64,000 nucleotides of DNA from Acinetobacter sp. C26M (GCF_023702675.1 NZ_CP098478.1:620001-684000), one strand, 5' to 3'. Counted from the stretch's first letter, positions 18,144 through 27,228 are shown. The notes: generated by a model from the letters alone, not told the origin. Made by a program: numbers and translations.

Positions 18144-18564
18144 TTAAGCGGTATAGGCCGTTGCTTCAACTTCGATTAGCATGCCTTCCAATGCCAAACG
18201 TGGGACAGGAATGAGCGTACATGCTGGGAAAGCATGGTTTTTCCATAAATCTTGCATGATTTGGATCAAAGCCTGATGCTTTTCAGCATCATGCTCCACA
18301 ATTAGAATGCGTAAAACAGCGATATCCACAATTTGAGCATGGACTGAAGCTAGAGCGTGTTCAATATTATAGAAGACTTGTTGTACCTGTTGGTCAAAAT
18401 ATTCTGAAAGCTCACCATTTTTATTTTCCCCACCTTGGCCTGCGATATGAATGGTACGCATATTGGGGGGGGACAACCGCAATATGACTATAACCATTAC
18501 CACGTGGATTATACAGTTCATTCGGATTGATGATTTTAAAGATAGGAGTGTTGATCTTATTCAT
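18144..18564 (-). pseudogene. RidA/YjgF-like gene with a homopolymer frameshift
   Basis: The gene reads from ATG at 18564 as MNKINTPIFKIINPNELYNP and onward to HIAVVPP. It then loses frame at a run of eight G on the plus strand (18465-18472, C8 in the gene). With seven C the frame would continue as NMRTIHIAGQGGENKNGELS through to VEATAYTA, giving about 139 residues, a normal Rid-family protein. The total of 421 bases (3n+1) confirms a single extra base. The segment FPACT has Cys where the catalytic Arg of RidA (PARS) would be, so even the intact protein may not be a classic enamine deaminase. Sequencing error, decay or slippage are all possible. Confidence 0.8.
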
Positions 18565-19431
18565 AGCGAAAAACATCATGCTGAATATTGAGATAATTGA
18601 GTATCAAAGCTCAAGTTAGCTTGAGGTCAAGCGGATTTTGAAGCTAAAGCAACAATCAATGACCATAAAAAGCCTATTTTTTAGAATTTTAAGTTTTATG
18701 CAGATCAAAGGTTGTTTGAACTTAGAGGGGTGGGTATTTATTGCACCAATATTGTGCAATAAAGAAGCTTTTTCTAGACAAAACTATACAAATATCACTT
18801 GAAAAAATGCCTATCTAAGTTTTTTTAACTCTTTTTGATTTTTCTGAAGCATTTGCTGAATGCAATTCAGATTAATTGATAAGGAGAAATAAGTGCTCAT
18901 GCTTATAACTCACTTGAGTTCTATAAATTAACTAATAAAAAGTAGCCGAAAAGACCAATAAAAGTTCAGACAAGCCAATCCCTCCTAACAACTGCATGAT
19001 TATGATGCCGATTCAACCCATCTATCATTACTAGATAAAAGAAGTGATCCAATCTGGTGAAACGAATTTAGTCTATTGGTAATGGAGATAAGGGCGATCA
19101 GTAGGTTTATTGAGTGAATACCGCTTTTATCTTTCTTATGAGAAAGGGAAATGCAAGAAAATAGATGGATTGATTACGAGAATGCTTGAGTTCTCACATT
19201 TATGGAATATGAAAAACAAGGTCTGACTGATCAAAAGGCAAACCTGCGGATCATACAAGTTAAAAATGTGAATGTGAATCATCAGTTCAAAATATAGGTA
19301 TTTATTAAATAAATATTGGGTGGAAATTTAAAATACTTCCATTAGAATCCAAATTTCTACAAAGAATACTCCTGGGGGAAACATTGCTATTTGCGATGTT
19401 TACTTAAGAAAAACTAGCTTGAGGAACGCTC
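18565..19431. other. Long gene-poor region between the RidA-like gene and pntA
   Basis: About 870 bases without a gene that I can support. It must carry the pntA promoter and probably the leftward promoter of the RidA-like/MFS unit. A 9-base-arm palindrome sits at 18738-18762. A start-less protein-like frame lies at about 19095-19228 (SVGLLSEYRFYLSYEKGK, later LEFSHLWNMKNKV). Another lies at about 19003-19050. These look like remnants of decayed coding sequence. Confidence 0.45.
18738..18762. promoter_or_regulatory. Palindromic candidate operator
   Basis: TTATTGCAC and GTGCAATAA are perfect inverted arms separated by seven bases. It lies about 175 bases upstream of the RidA-like start. The size and symmetry fit a dimeric repressor or activator site, but which regulator binds is unknown. 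Confidence 0.5.
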
Positions 19432-20559
19432 ATGCAGATCGGAATCCCAACCGAAACTGTTGCAGGTGAAAGTCGTGTAGCGGCTACACCAGAGACAGTT
19501 AAGAAGTTGATTAACGCAGGTCATAGTATTGTCATTCAACGTGGTGCTGGTGTTAAAGCTGCATACATTGACAGTGCTTATGAACAAGTTGGCGCAACCA
19601 TTACGGACGATGCTTATACAGGCAGCCAAATTATTTTGAAGGTACGTGCCCCTAAAGGCGATGAAATTCAAAAGCTTGCGGCGAATACTACTGTCATAGC
19701 AATGTTTGACCCTTACCGCAATCCAGAACTAGATCAGTTTGCTAATCAGCAAGTGTCTGCTTTTGCTCTAGAATTACTTCCACGTACGCTTTCTCGCGCA
19801 CAAAACATGGACGTACTTTCTTCTCAAGCAAACTTGGCAGGTTATAAGTCTGTATTGTTAGCTGCGGCTGAATATCAACGTATGTTCCCAATGTTAATGA
19901 CGGCTGCAGGTACTGTAAAACCTGCGCGTGTTGTGATTATGGGTGTTGGTGTTGCGGGTCTTCAAGCGATTGCGACTGCGAAACGTTTAGGTGCGGTCGT
20001 AGAAGCAACTGACTTACGTCCAACAGCAAAAGAACAGGTTGAATCTTTAGGCGGTAAATGGCTTGATGTGCCAATGTCCGATGAAGAAAAACAAAAAGCT
20101 GCGGATGCTGCTAAAAATGGTTATGGCTGGATGCCGGGTGAGCAATACATCAAGGACCAAGCCGCGATTGTAGATAAAGCCGTGTCAAATGCTGACATCG
20201 TGATTACCACTGCATTATTGCCAGGTCGTGATGCGCCACGTCTAATCAAAGCGGAAACTGTTGCCAAGATGAAACCGGGTTCTGTCATTTTAGATATGGC
20301 AGTTGAAACGGGTGGTAATGTTGAAGGTTCTAAAGAAGGCGAAACAGTCACAACTGAAAATGGCGTGAAAATTTTGGGTATTCCAAACATTCCAGGCACA
20401 GTTGCAACTGAAGCATCTGCATTGTATGCACGTAACGTTTTTAACTTCCTTGAGACATTATTCGACAAAGACAAGGCCTTTGTGATCAATCAAGAAGAAG
20501 AAATCCAAAAAGCGTTACTCGTGACTCATGGCGGTCAAGTACTGCTCAAGCGCGGTTAA
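19432..20559 (+). CDS. pntA: NAD(P) transhydrogenase subunit alpha, part 1
   Basis: The 375 residues form the soluble NAD(H)-binding domain I of the proton-translocating transhydrogenase, which moves hydride between NADH and NADP+ coupled to proton entry. The N-terminal [20 protein letters not shown] is typical of the AlaDH/PNT family. The dinucleotide fold is [20 protein letters not shown], followed by [19 protein letters not shown]. The alpha subunit is split here: the membrane part is a separate gene 11 bases downstream. Ribosome-binding GAGGA lies upstream of the ATG. It is the first gene of pntA-pntA2-pntB. Confidence 0.95.
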   Translation: MQIGIPTETVAGESRVAATPETVKKLINAGHSIVIQRGAGVKAAYIDSAYEQVGATITDDAYTGSQIILKVRAPKGDEIQKLAANTTVIAMFDPYRNPELDQFANQQVSAFALELLPRTLSRAQNMDVLSSQANLAGYKSVLLAAAEYQRMFPMLMTAAGTVKPARVVIMGVGVAGLQAIATAKRLGAVVEATDLRPTAKEQVESLGGKWLDVPMSDEEKQKAADAAKNGYGWMPGEQYIKDQAAIVDKAVSNADIVITTALLPGRDAPRLIKAETVAKMKPGSVILDMAVETGGNVEGSKEGETVTTENGVKILGIPNIPGTVATEASALYARNVFNFLETLFDKDKAFVINQEEEIQKALLVTHGGQVLLKRG

Positions 20560-20570
20560 GGAGAGTTCTC

Positions 20571-20894
20571 ATGGTTGAAACGATTACAATTTTCGTCCTT
20601 GCCATCTTCGTTGGTTATTACGTGGTGTGGGGTGTAACACCTGCATTACATACACCATTAATGGCAGTAACCAATGCGTTGTCTTCAATTATTGTTGTTG
20701 GCGCGATGATCCAAACTGTTGGTATGCCAGCGATTGGTGTAGATGCTAATGTTGCATTCCAAAGTGTAAACGTGGTGAGTATCCTTGGTGCGATTGCTGT
20801 GTTTTTGGCAAGTATCAACATCTTCGGTGGCTTTGCTGTAACTGCTCGTATGCTTGAAATGTTCAAGCCGAAGCAAAAGAAAAAAGAGGGCTAA
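20571..20894 (+). CDS. NAD(P) transhydrogenase subunit alpha, part 2
   Basis: The small membrane subunit (107 residues, often called PntAB) carries the helices that in E. coli form the C-terminal part of PntA. Three or four hydrophobic segments are visible (starting [16 protein letters not shown]). The family feature [20 protein letters not shown] is present, as is a second hydrophobic block ending [17 protein letters not shown]. It contributes to the proton channel together with PntB. It is spaced 11 bases after pntA and 3 bases before pntB, so all three are one transcript. AGGAG precedes the ATG. Confidence 0.95.
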   Translation: MVETITIFVLAIFVGYYVVWGVTPALHTPLMAVTNALSSIIVVGAMIQTVGMPAIGVDANVAFQSVNVVSILGAIAVFLASINIFGGFAVTARMLEMFKPKQKKKEG

Positions 20895-20897
20895 GCA

Positions 20898-22352
20898 ATG
20901 GAATTCATTCGAGACTATGCGGATTGGTTCTACCTGATTGGTGCTGTCCTCTTTATCTTAACTTTACGCGGTTTGTCTGGTCCTAAGACTGCAATTGCAG
21001 GTAACCGCTACGGTATGATCGCAATGGCGATTGCTGTCGTAACCACCTTCTTTGTTGCTGAACATCCAGTGGTTTGGATGATCGGTGGTGCAATGGTACT
21101 GGGTGCTGTTGTTGGTATCGCGCGTGCGAAAACAGTGCCAATGACACAAATGCCAGAGACTGTAGCATTGATGCACTCTCTCGTTGGTTTGGCTGCAGTA
21201 TTGATTGCAATTGCGGCGATTCTGCACAATAACCAACTCACTGCATTATTTGAACAAAATGAAGCCGCGTTAACAGCTGCTGGTGTTCAACATGCACATA
21301 TGAGTTCAGTTCATTTATTTGAATTGTTTGTTGGTTGCTTCGTTGGTGCGATCACATTTACTGCATCTGTATTTGCTTACGGTAAATTGGCTGCGAAGAA
21401 ATGGGCAAAAACAATTTCTGGTGCATGGGTTAAACCAGTTCAAGCAACGATCTTTATTGCGATGCTTGCATGTGGTTTCTACTTCTTCACCACAGGTAAC
21501 ATGACTGCATTTTGGGCAATGACAGCACTTGCACTTGCATTTGGCTGGGTATGGATTGCACCAGTCGGTGGTGGTGATATGCCAGTTGTGGTCTCACTTT
21601 TGAACTCATTCTCTGGTTGGGCTGCGGCAGGTATTGGTTTCACCCTTGAAAACAATATGTTGATCGTTGCTGGTTCACTTGTAGGTTCATCTGGTGCGAT
21701 TCTTTCTTACATCATGTGTAAGGCGATGAACCGTTCAATCATCAACGTTTTGTTTGGTGGTGCAATGGGTGGTGCAGCAGTTGCATCGGCAGATAAGGGT
21801 GAGCAAGTTCAACGTAACCACCGTTCTGGTTCAGCAGATGACGCAGGCTTCCTGATGTCAAATGCAGACAGTGTTGTGATTGTACCGGGTTATGGTATGG
21901 CGCAAGGTCGTGCACAGAATGCGGTTAAAGAATTGTGTGAAATCTTGAAAGAGCAGGGCGTAAAAGTTCGTTTCGCAATTCACCCTGTTGCAGGTCGTAT
22001 GCCTGGTCACATGAACGTATTGTTGGCTGAAGCAGATGTTGCTTATGAAGACATCTTGGAAATGGATGAGATCAACTCAGACTTCCCTGCAACAGACGTG
22101 GTACTAGTGATTGGTGCAAATGACGTTGTTAATCCTGCAGCGAAAGACGATCCGACATCACCAATCTACGGTATGCCGATTCTTGAAGCGCATAAAGCAC
22201 GTACCATTATGGTGATCAAGCGCTCTATGGCGACAGGTTATGCTGGCTTAGACAATGACTTGTTCTACAATGAGAAAACTATGATGATCTTTGGTGATGC
22301 TAAGAAAGTTGTGGAAGATATGACTAAAGCAATCAATGGTGGTGGTCACTAA
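20898..22352 (+). CDS. pntB: NAD(P) transhydrogenase subunit beta
   Basis: This inner-membrane subunit has 484 residues and carries the proton-translocating helices and the soluble NADP(H)-binding domain III. The first half is a series of about nine hydrophobic segments. The C-terminal domain (from about residue 310) contains the NADP motif IVPGYGMAQGRAQ and, later, HPVAGRMPGHMNVLLAEADV, EINSDFPATDVVLVIGANDV and VIKRSMATGYAGLDN, all standard for PntB. The length is normal. An intrinsic terminator follows 20-odd bases after the stop. The operon supplies NADPH from NADH at the expense of proton-motive force. Confidence 0.96.
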   Translation: MEFIRDYADWFYLIGAVLFILTLRGLSGPKTAIAGNRYGMIAMAIAVVTTFFVAEHPVVWMIGGAMVLGAVVGIARAKTVPMTQMPETVALMHSLVGLAAVLIAIAAILHNNQLTALFEQNEAALTAAGVQHAHMSSVHLFELFVGCFVGAITFTASVFAYGKLAAKKWAKTISGAWVKPVQATIFIAMLACGFYFFTTGNMTAFWAMTALALAFGWVWIAPVGGGDMPVVVSLLNSFSGWAAAGIGFTLENNMLIVAGSLVGSSGAILSYIMCKAMNRSIINVLFGGAMGGAAVASADKGEQVQRNHRSGSADDAGFLMSNADSVVIVPGYGMAQGRAQNAVKELCEILKEQGVKVRFAIHPVAGRMPGHMNVLLAEADVAYEDILEMDEINSDFPATDVVLVIGANDVVNPAAKDDPTSPIYGMPILEAHKARTIMVIKRSMATGYAGLDNDLFYNEKTMMIFGDAKKVVEDMTKAINGGGH

Positions 22353-22374
22353 TCTGACCTCAATCAGGATTGTA

Positions 22375-22398
22375 AAAGCCACCCTCGGGTGGCTTTTT
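22375..22398 (+). terminator. Terminator of the pnt operon (first copy of a duplicated 40-base segment)
   Basis: AAAGCCACC, a CTC loop and GGGTGGCTTT are followed by Ts. The surrounding 22359-22398 segment is repeated with one mismatch at 23186-23225. Confidence 0.9.
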
Positions 22399-22568
22399 TA
22401 TAAAGATATTGTGCTGTCGTAACGTGGAATTTATCTAAGAATAAAGTGATGTGATTACTCTGAATTGATTTAGGTTAATAGGGGCAATAATCTTATTGCT
22501 TGAAAAAATAAAAATATCTTATAGACTAAAAATACTGATAATAATGCGCTCATGCATATTTTTACATC

Positions 22569-23147
22569 ATGATTGAAGTCACAGTTCAAGAAGCATATGA
22601 AGACTATCCAATAAAAAAGATTATATTGAATGATTTAGATGTTGGTATGGAACGATCTATTTGGGTGTCTTCCAAAATTACCTGCTTAGATAAAGATAAT
22701 AATTTTATCTATGAAGAAATAACCATAATTAATCGTTTAAATCGTATAGGTACAATTGAAATCTATGCGGGAGAAAAATATAACTTAGTGGCTTATACTG
22801 AACAATACTCAAGTCGAGAGGCCAAGAATAACGTTGATGTTTTTACTGTAGATCATTATATTTTAATCAATAATCAATTTGTATTGATGGCTAGAGATAT
22901 AGATGAACATGATCTAAAGGGCGGTAGAATTAATCATTTCGACAAAAATGGAAATTTGTATTTTTATCGAATTGTTAATTTTGATCTATTCCCCCCTGAA
23001 TCCCATAAAGAATATGACAAGGATGGTGGTGAGTTAGGTTTTTGGAATTTACACTTTATGGAAAATGAAGATATTTATAGAACTACAGGTAGTGTAACTC
23101 GTGAATTAGAACAGGCTGTAATTGAAAAATATAGAATTGATAATTAA
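22569..23147 (+). CDS. Hypothetical protein between duplicated terminators
   Basis: A soluble protein of 192 residues rich in Asp, Glu, Ile and Tyr, without signal peptide or membrane segment. Parts such as HDLKGGRINHFDKNGNLYFY and FENLHF-like stretches suggest a beta-rich fold, but I recognise no family. The gene is clearly more AT-rich than pntB and the SDR gene around it. It is bracketed by two near-identical 40-base copies of the pnt terminator, which suggests it was inserted or arose from a duplication between the two. No ribosome-binding site is obvious before the ATG. The acidic, small, isolated character resembles immunity-type orphan proteins, but that is speculation. Confidence 0.55.
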   Translation: MIEVTVQEAYEDYPIKKIILNDLDVGMERSIWVSSKITCLDKDNNFIYEEITIINRLNRIGTIEIYAGEKYNLVAYTEQYSSREAKNNVDVFTVDHYILINNQFVLMARDIDEHDLKGGRINHFDKNGNLYFYRIVNFDLFPPESHKEYDKDGGELGFWNLHFMENEDIYRTTGSVTRELEQAVIEKYRIDN

Positions 23148-23200
23148 TTTTTACAGCAAAAAATAATGGATATTACCAAGCTGGTCTCAATCAGGATTGT

Positions 23201-23226
23201 AAAAGCCACCTTCGGGTGGCTTTTTA
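23201..23226. terminator. Bidirectional terminator (second copy of the duplicated segment)
   Basis: AAAAGCCACC, TTC, GGGTGGCTTTTT serves the rightward unknown gene. On the minus strand the same hairpin, followed by TTTTA, can end the leftward SDR gene. The whole segment 23186-23225 matches 22359-22398 at 39 of 40 positions. Confidence 0.85.
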
Positions 23227-23239
23227 TTTGGCTTGTTTT

Positions 23240-24061
23240 TTAAAGAAATTTTTCGACCAGTTGCATAGATTGCTGATATAGGTCGCGTGCCAATTGCTGA
23301 TTCTTGGCATGTGAAGATTTCCAGTCAGGCATATGTGCGCTGACATATTCTCCATTGCGGTTTGCCCATTCATCTCCAATCGCCATTTTGCTAATGAGAT
23401 TAGCAGGAACGGAAGTAGGAACTAAGCCTAATTTCATGGCGGCATAGACTGGTTTTGGTAGGTCACGATAAATATCAGAAGCGACGCCACCTGGATGCAG
23501 TGCATTATTGGTGATTGTACTACCTGCCAGTTGTTCTGCCAAAGCATTGCTGAACAGTAAATTCGCGAGCTTGGATTGTCCATAATAAAACAGCGGATTA
23601 TAAAAGCCTTCTGCACGGAATTTATTAGGTTTGATTGAGCCTGCCCAATGTGCAATCGAGGCCAAATGGACAATACGTGCTTGAGGAGATTGTTTTAAAA
23701 CGGGCAGCAGTTTTTGGGTCAATAAAAAATGACCGAGATAGTTGACGCCAAACTGTTGCTCAAAACCATCAACAGTCAGTTGCTTGGTTTTGGCAAATAA
23801 GCCTGCATTATTGATTAAAACATCTAGATTGCCATAGCGATCTGCAATTTCATCAGCTGCTTTTCGAGTCAATTCAAGGCTGTTTAGGTCGAGGGAGATG
23901 AGATCGACTTGCCCTTGATCGAGCGCCTGTAATTTGCGTTGTGCTTGTTGTGCTTTCTGTGGGTTTCGGCAAGCTAGAATCACGTGTTGCCCTTGTTTGA
24001 CCAACTGCTCTGCTGTGGCAAAACCAATGCCTGTATTGGCACCTGTAATCAGTATTTTCAC
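23240..24061 (-). CDS. SDR-family oxidoreductase (retinol-dehydrogenase-like)
   Basis: A classical short-chain dehydrogenase of 273 residues. ITGANTGIGFATAEQL is the N-terminal nucleotide-binding motif, LACRNPQKA the following Arg suggests NADP preference, NNAGLF is the central motif, and YGQSKLANLLFSNAL holds the catalytic Tyr and Lys, with Ser in HLASIAHW. The pattern most resembles retinol dehydrogenase/WWOX-like SDRs; the substrate is unknown. The GTG at 24061 is preferred: GGAG lies 8 bases upstream and the protein then starts right at the first beta strand (VKILITGAN). An ATG at 24139 would add 26 residues of unlikely sequence. Confidence 0.85.
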   Translation of the reverse strand: MKILITGANTGIGFATAEQLVKQGQHVILACRNPQKAQQAQRKLQALDQGQVDLISLDLNSLELTRKAADEIADRYGNLDVLINNAGLFAKTKQLTVDGFEQQFGVNYLGHFLLTQKLLPVLKQSPQARIVHLASIAHWAGSIKPNKFRAEGFYNPLFYYGQSKLANLLFSNALAEQLAGSTITNNALHPGGVASDIYRDLPKPVYAAMKLGLVPTSVPANLISKMAIGDEWANRNGEYVSAHMPDWKSSHAKNQQLARDLYQQSMQLVEKFL

Positions 24062-24241
24062 TTCCTGTACTCCAGTTATGCTATTTATTGGTGGGATTGC
24101 AAGAATCTGTATAGTGCTGCAATTTTGACAATTTGTCATGTCAAATTTAAAGTTGGGAGATGACTGGCATTTGCTCGTCCTTAGATGGCAAAGATGTTTT
24201 CCTTGGGGATTATGCTTGTTGATGGATTTTAGAATTGAGCA

Positions 24242-24862
24242 TTAGTCGAAATAAGTATTCTCAGGTAATCCTTGTAATAACTCAAAAAATTGATGGATTT
24301 GTGCTTCGGTAACACGTGCTGTTGAAATTGGAGGTAATTCATCCTTGCCAAAGAAAGCCACCTCTGAGGTTTCGATGCTTGGCTTGAGTTCACCACCAAT
24401 CAGTTCACACCAAAAAAAGGCTTTATACACGTGCAAGAACATGGCGGGGTGAGGGTGCTTTCTACGATCTGTGAGTGCGAGGAGTCTAACGGCCTTCACC
24501 TCTAACCCAGTTTCTTCAAGGACTTCTTTTTCAGCATTTTCTGCAGCGGAATATCCAACATCTGCCCAACCTCCAGGAATAGACCATAAGCCATCCTGTG
24601 TCTCTTTGGCTAATAGAAGTTTATCGTCCTTAAAGACAACAGCGCGCACATCGATTTTAGGTGTTGCATAGCCAATATCTTGTAGTACATTGGGGATAAA
24701 AAGAGTGGTATCAATTTCTTTTAATTCAATCAAGGTGCGGACATGATCAAGTAATTGCTCATAACGCTCTTTATCGTACACATCTTTGCTGTAGTGCAAA
24801 CCTGATTGAGCTAATCCTGTAATTTTATTGAGTGTTTCAATCCATGCGGCTGAATCTTTCAT
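24242..24862 (-). CDS. NUDIX hydrolase with N-terminal extension
   Basis: The 206-residue protein has a helical N-terminal part (about 1-65) typical of the Nudix-associated N-terminal domain, then a NUDIX fold. The Nudix box is GGWADVGYSAAENAEKEV continuing to LEETGL, matching G-x5-E-x7-x-E-x2-E-E-x-G-U apart from Lys in place of the usual Arg. Related proteins act on ADP-ribose or similar nucleoside diphosphate compounds, in the cytoplasm; the actual substrate is not known. It precedes rsfS on the same strand but lies downstream of the rsfS terminator, so it is its own unit. Confidence 0.85.
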   Translation of the reverse strand: MKDSAAWIETLNKITGLAQSGLHYSKDVYDKERYEQLLDHVRTLIELKEIDTTLFIPNVLQDIGYATPKIDVRAVVFKDDKLLLAKETQDGLWSIPGGWADVGYSAAENAEKEVLEETGLEVKAVRLLALTDRRKHPHPAMFLHVYKAFFWCELIGGELKPSIETSEVAFFGKDELPPISTARVTEAQIHQFFELLQGLPENTYFD

Positions 24863-25003
24863 CTTATTCTAGCTGTACTTGAAGAGAAGATTTAATACTA
24901 GCATTACGATTATATTTTACAACGAATGGTCGGAAATTTAGGGTTAAATCGGCTTGTGCTATGCCCGTATTTAGCGCCACCTCTTTGCTTACATATCCCA
25001 TAT

Positions 25004-25034
25004 AAAAAAAGCGACCTATTCGGTCGCTTTTTTT
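25004..25034. terminator. Strong bidirectional terminator after rsfS
   Basis: Seven As, GCGACC, loop TATTC, GGTCGC and seven Ts. It lies nine bases beyond the rsfS stop codon, reading leftward. Confidence 0.93.
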
Positions 25035-25042
25035 GAAGAGAT

Positions 25043-25477
25043 TTACGCTACAGATTCGGGCGCACGCCATAGGCTTTCTAAGTCGTAGAACTTACGCGCG
25101 GTTGGTAGCATTACATGTACCACAACGAAACCGAGGTCGATTAAGATCCATTCAGCATCGCGTTCACCTTCGACACCGATTGGGCGGAAACCTGCTTTAC
25201 GTGCTTCATCAGCAACATTGTCTGCAAGGGCTTTAACATGACGAGTCGATGTGCCGCTTGCAATCACAATTGCATCGGCAACATTACTGATCGTACTTAC
25301 GTCAAGTTCAAGAATATCTTTGGCTTTTACATCAGTGAGAGCTTCATGTACAACGTTTAGGCACGCTTGTACATCTTTGTTCGCTGTTTTGATTTTTAGG
25401 TCGTGAGAATTAGAAGCGCTGGGCGATGGTTCTAAATTCATAGAGGGTATATTTTCCTGACAATTGCTCATTGTCAA
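25043..25477 (-). CDS. rsfS: Ribosomal silencing factor
   Basis: This RsfS (Iojap/YbeB) protein of 144 residues binds ribosomal protein uL14 on the 50S subunit and blocks subunit joining when nutrients are scarce. The family core is DVKAKDILELDVSTISNVAD, then IVIASGTSTRHVKALADNV, EGERDAEWILIDLGFVVVHV and ARKFYDLESLW. The N-terminal 35 residues are Ser/Pro-rich and poorly conserved. Starts at residue 1 or 3 (MTMS) or at MNLEPSP (residue 14) are all possible; AGGA precedes the last by 13 bases. In many gammaproteobacteria rsfS sits near nadD and rlmH, which are absent here. Confidence 0.93.
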   Translation of the reverse strand: MTMSNCQENIPSMNLEPSPSASNSHDLKIKTANKDVQACLNVVHEALTDVKAKDILELDVSTISNVADAIVIASGTSTRHVKALADNVADEARKAGFRPIGVEGERDAEWILIDLGFVVVHVMLPTARKFYDLESLWRAPESVA

Positions 25478-25522
25478 ATATACCGTTTTTCTCTAAAAAG
25501 TTCAAATTTTAGCAGTAACAGT

Positions 25523-26317
25523 TTATGTATTCACATCATTGGAAAAGTACTTCTTTTTCCATGCAAAAGATTGATCTGACTGAGTTTTTGGTCTGTATTC
25601 TGCTGCAATGAGACCTCGATAGTCACTTTGTAGTAACCAGTCAAAGATTTGTTTATAGGGGATATTTCCCGTATCTGGTTCGTGGCGGCCTGGACAGTCG
25701 GCAAATTGGATATGTCCAATTTGATGCAAGTTTTCCTGTAAACCAGCCAAAACATCTTCACCCATCATTGCCATGTGGTAACAGTCATATTGCATTTTCA
25801 GGGCAGGGTGGTTGATGGCTTCCAGCATTTCTTGTGCTTGAGCAATATTTTGAACTAAGAAACGTGGCATATCGTTGCCATTAATCATTTCAAAAACAGG
25901 TTCAATACCTTGTTCAGTTAACATATGACAAGCCAGTTTTAGATTGTTGGATAGGGTGTTAAGACAGGGGAGTAGATCTGCATCAAGAGGCTGTTTACCT
26001 GCCAGAATATTCACACGTGGAACATTTAATGCATTGGCATAGGTAATGGCGAGTTCAAGTGCTTGGTGAAATTCGACTTCACGACCAGGTATACCTGCAA
26101 GCCCATTGCCGCCTTGCATTAAATCGCCCGCAGGAACATTAATCAGGCAGAGAGATAAATTATATTGTTCAAGTTGGGTTCGAATATCAATAATGTCGAG
26201 TTCATAAGGAAATTGAATTTCCACATGCTGAAAACCGTGAGCTTGCGCTAAGGCAAAACGCTCAATTAAAGGGACTTCAGTAAAGATCATGGATAAATTG
26301 ACTGCAAGATGGCTCAT
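25523..26317 (-). CDS. hyi: Hydroxypyruvate isomerase
   Basis: The 264-residue TIM-barrel protein belongs to the hydroxypyruvate isomerase/xylose-isomerase-like family, which interconverts hydroxypyruvate and tartronate semialdehyde in glyoxylate use. Family features include the N-terminal NLSMIFTEVP and the segment VEIQFPYELD. The substrate-site GRHEPDTGNIPYKQIF and, in the middle, EMINGNDMPRFLV and MQYDCYHMAMMGED supply the metal ligands. It is 23 bases downstream of a GlxR-like reductase on the same strand, the classical partner that reduces tartronate semialdehyde to glycerate. The carboligase gcl is not in the window. Confidence 0.88.
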   Translation of the reverse strand: MSHLAVNLSMIFTEVPLIERFALAQAHGFQHVEIQFPYELDIIDIRTQLEQYNLSLCLINVPAGDLMQGGNGLAGIPGREVEFHQALELAITYANALNVPRVNILAGKQPLDADLLPCLNTLSNNLKLACHMLTEQGIEPVFEMINGNDMPRFLVQNIAQAQEMLEAINHPALKMQYDCYHMAMMGEDVLAGLQENLHQIGHIQFADCPGRHEPDTGNIPYKQIFDWLLQSDYRGLIAAEYRPKTQSDQSFAWKKKYFSNDVNT

Positions 26318-26340
26318 TTTCAGACTCCCCGAATCAATAA

Positions 26341-27207
26341 TTATTGTTCTATATATTGAATGATAGTCGCTAAATCCTTATCGGCAAAGCCATTTTCTTG
26401 GTGAGCTTGTAACTGTAATAAGGCTTTTTGTGCCACAGGTATCTTTAAGTTAAAACTTTGCGCTAGATGTAACGCATTGTTTAAATCTTTTGATAAGGTT
26501 TGCACTTTCCATTGTACTGGCTCAAAAGTATGAGTTGCCATACGCGGTGCAAGGATTTGAAAGGGTTTAGAATCAGCAAAACCACCTGCGAGTGCAGGAG
26601 CAAGTAAACTTGTATCTACACCTGCTTGCTCTGCAAGGGCAACGGCTTCGGCGATCAGTGTGCTGTTGGCTGCAACAATCAATTGATTACAAATCTTGGT
26701 GGCCTGCCCCGTGCCTGACTCTCCCATACGGGTAACGCGCTGTGACAAGACATTGTAAATTGGAGTGAGCTGTTGAATAGTTGCAGCATCTCCACCAGCA
26801 AAAATAACCAATGTACCTTGTTCAGCTCCCATAGTTCCGCCTGATACAGGGGAGTCAATCCATGTGACCTGTTGTTGTTGCGCAGATTGAGCCAATTGTT
26901 GCGTCGCAGACACCGATAAGCTCGAGAAATCAACGATGATCTGCTCAGTTTTTAAATAGGGTTGAATTTGCGAGAAAACACTTTGCACCGCTTGATCGTC
27001 AGCTAAACAGGTCAAAATAACAGGATAGCTTGCGATATCATTTAGTACTAATAATGAAGCACCTTGTTGCTGCAAAGGTTCACATGCAAGTGGGCTACGG
27101 TTCCAGACCGCCACAGGATAACCTGCTTGCAATAGTCGGCTGGCCATACGTGTGCCCATTAAACCCATACCTAAAAAAGCGATTGGTGTTTTTTGATTCG
27201 CATGCAT
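26341..27207 (-). CDS. glxR: 2-hydroxy-3-oxopropionate reductase-like dehydrogenase
   Basis: A beta-hydroxyacid dehydrogenase of 288 residues. The Rossmann motif is IAFLGMGLMGTRMASRLLQ near residue 10. The substrate-binding signature IDSPVSGGTMGAEQGTL and the catalytic Lys region GQATKICNQLIVAANS are intact. These define the family of tartronate semialdehyde reductases and 3-hydroxyisobutyrate dehydrogenases. Being adjacent to hyi, the most likely reaction is tartronate semialdehyde to D-glycerate with NAD(P)H, but the family members are hard to separate by eye. The crotonase gene upstream ends 21 bases before, so all three may share a transcript. Confidence 0.8.
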   Translation of the reverse strand: MHANQKTPIAFLGMGLMGTRMASRLLQAGYPVAVWNRSPLACEPLQQQGASLLVLNDIASYPVILTCLADDQAVQSVFSQIQPYLKTEQIIVDFSSLSVSATQQLAQSAQQQQVTWIDSPVSGGTMGAEQGTLVIFAGGDAATIQQLTPIYNVLSQRVTRMGESGTGQATKICNQLIVAANSTLIAEAVALAEQAGVDTSLLAPALAGGFADSKPFQILAPRMATHTFEPVQWKVQTLSKDLNNALHLAQSFNLKIPVAQKALLQLQAHQENGFADKDLATIIQYIEQ

Positions 27208-27228
27208 GTGAATGTACTCAAGTCGTGA

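Noticed and set aside
20121..20489. 122-codon minus-strand frame inside pntA
   Set aside because: Antisense shadow of a conserved gene; composition follows the codon pattern of the opposite strand.
24864..25070. 68-codon leftward frame between rsfS and the NUDIX gene
   Set aside because: It runs through the strong rsfS terminator; the shorter version from an internal ATG (about 45 codons) has no family signal and ends just at the NUDIX start, so it is more likely leader sequence.
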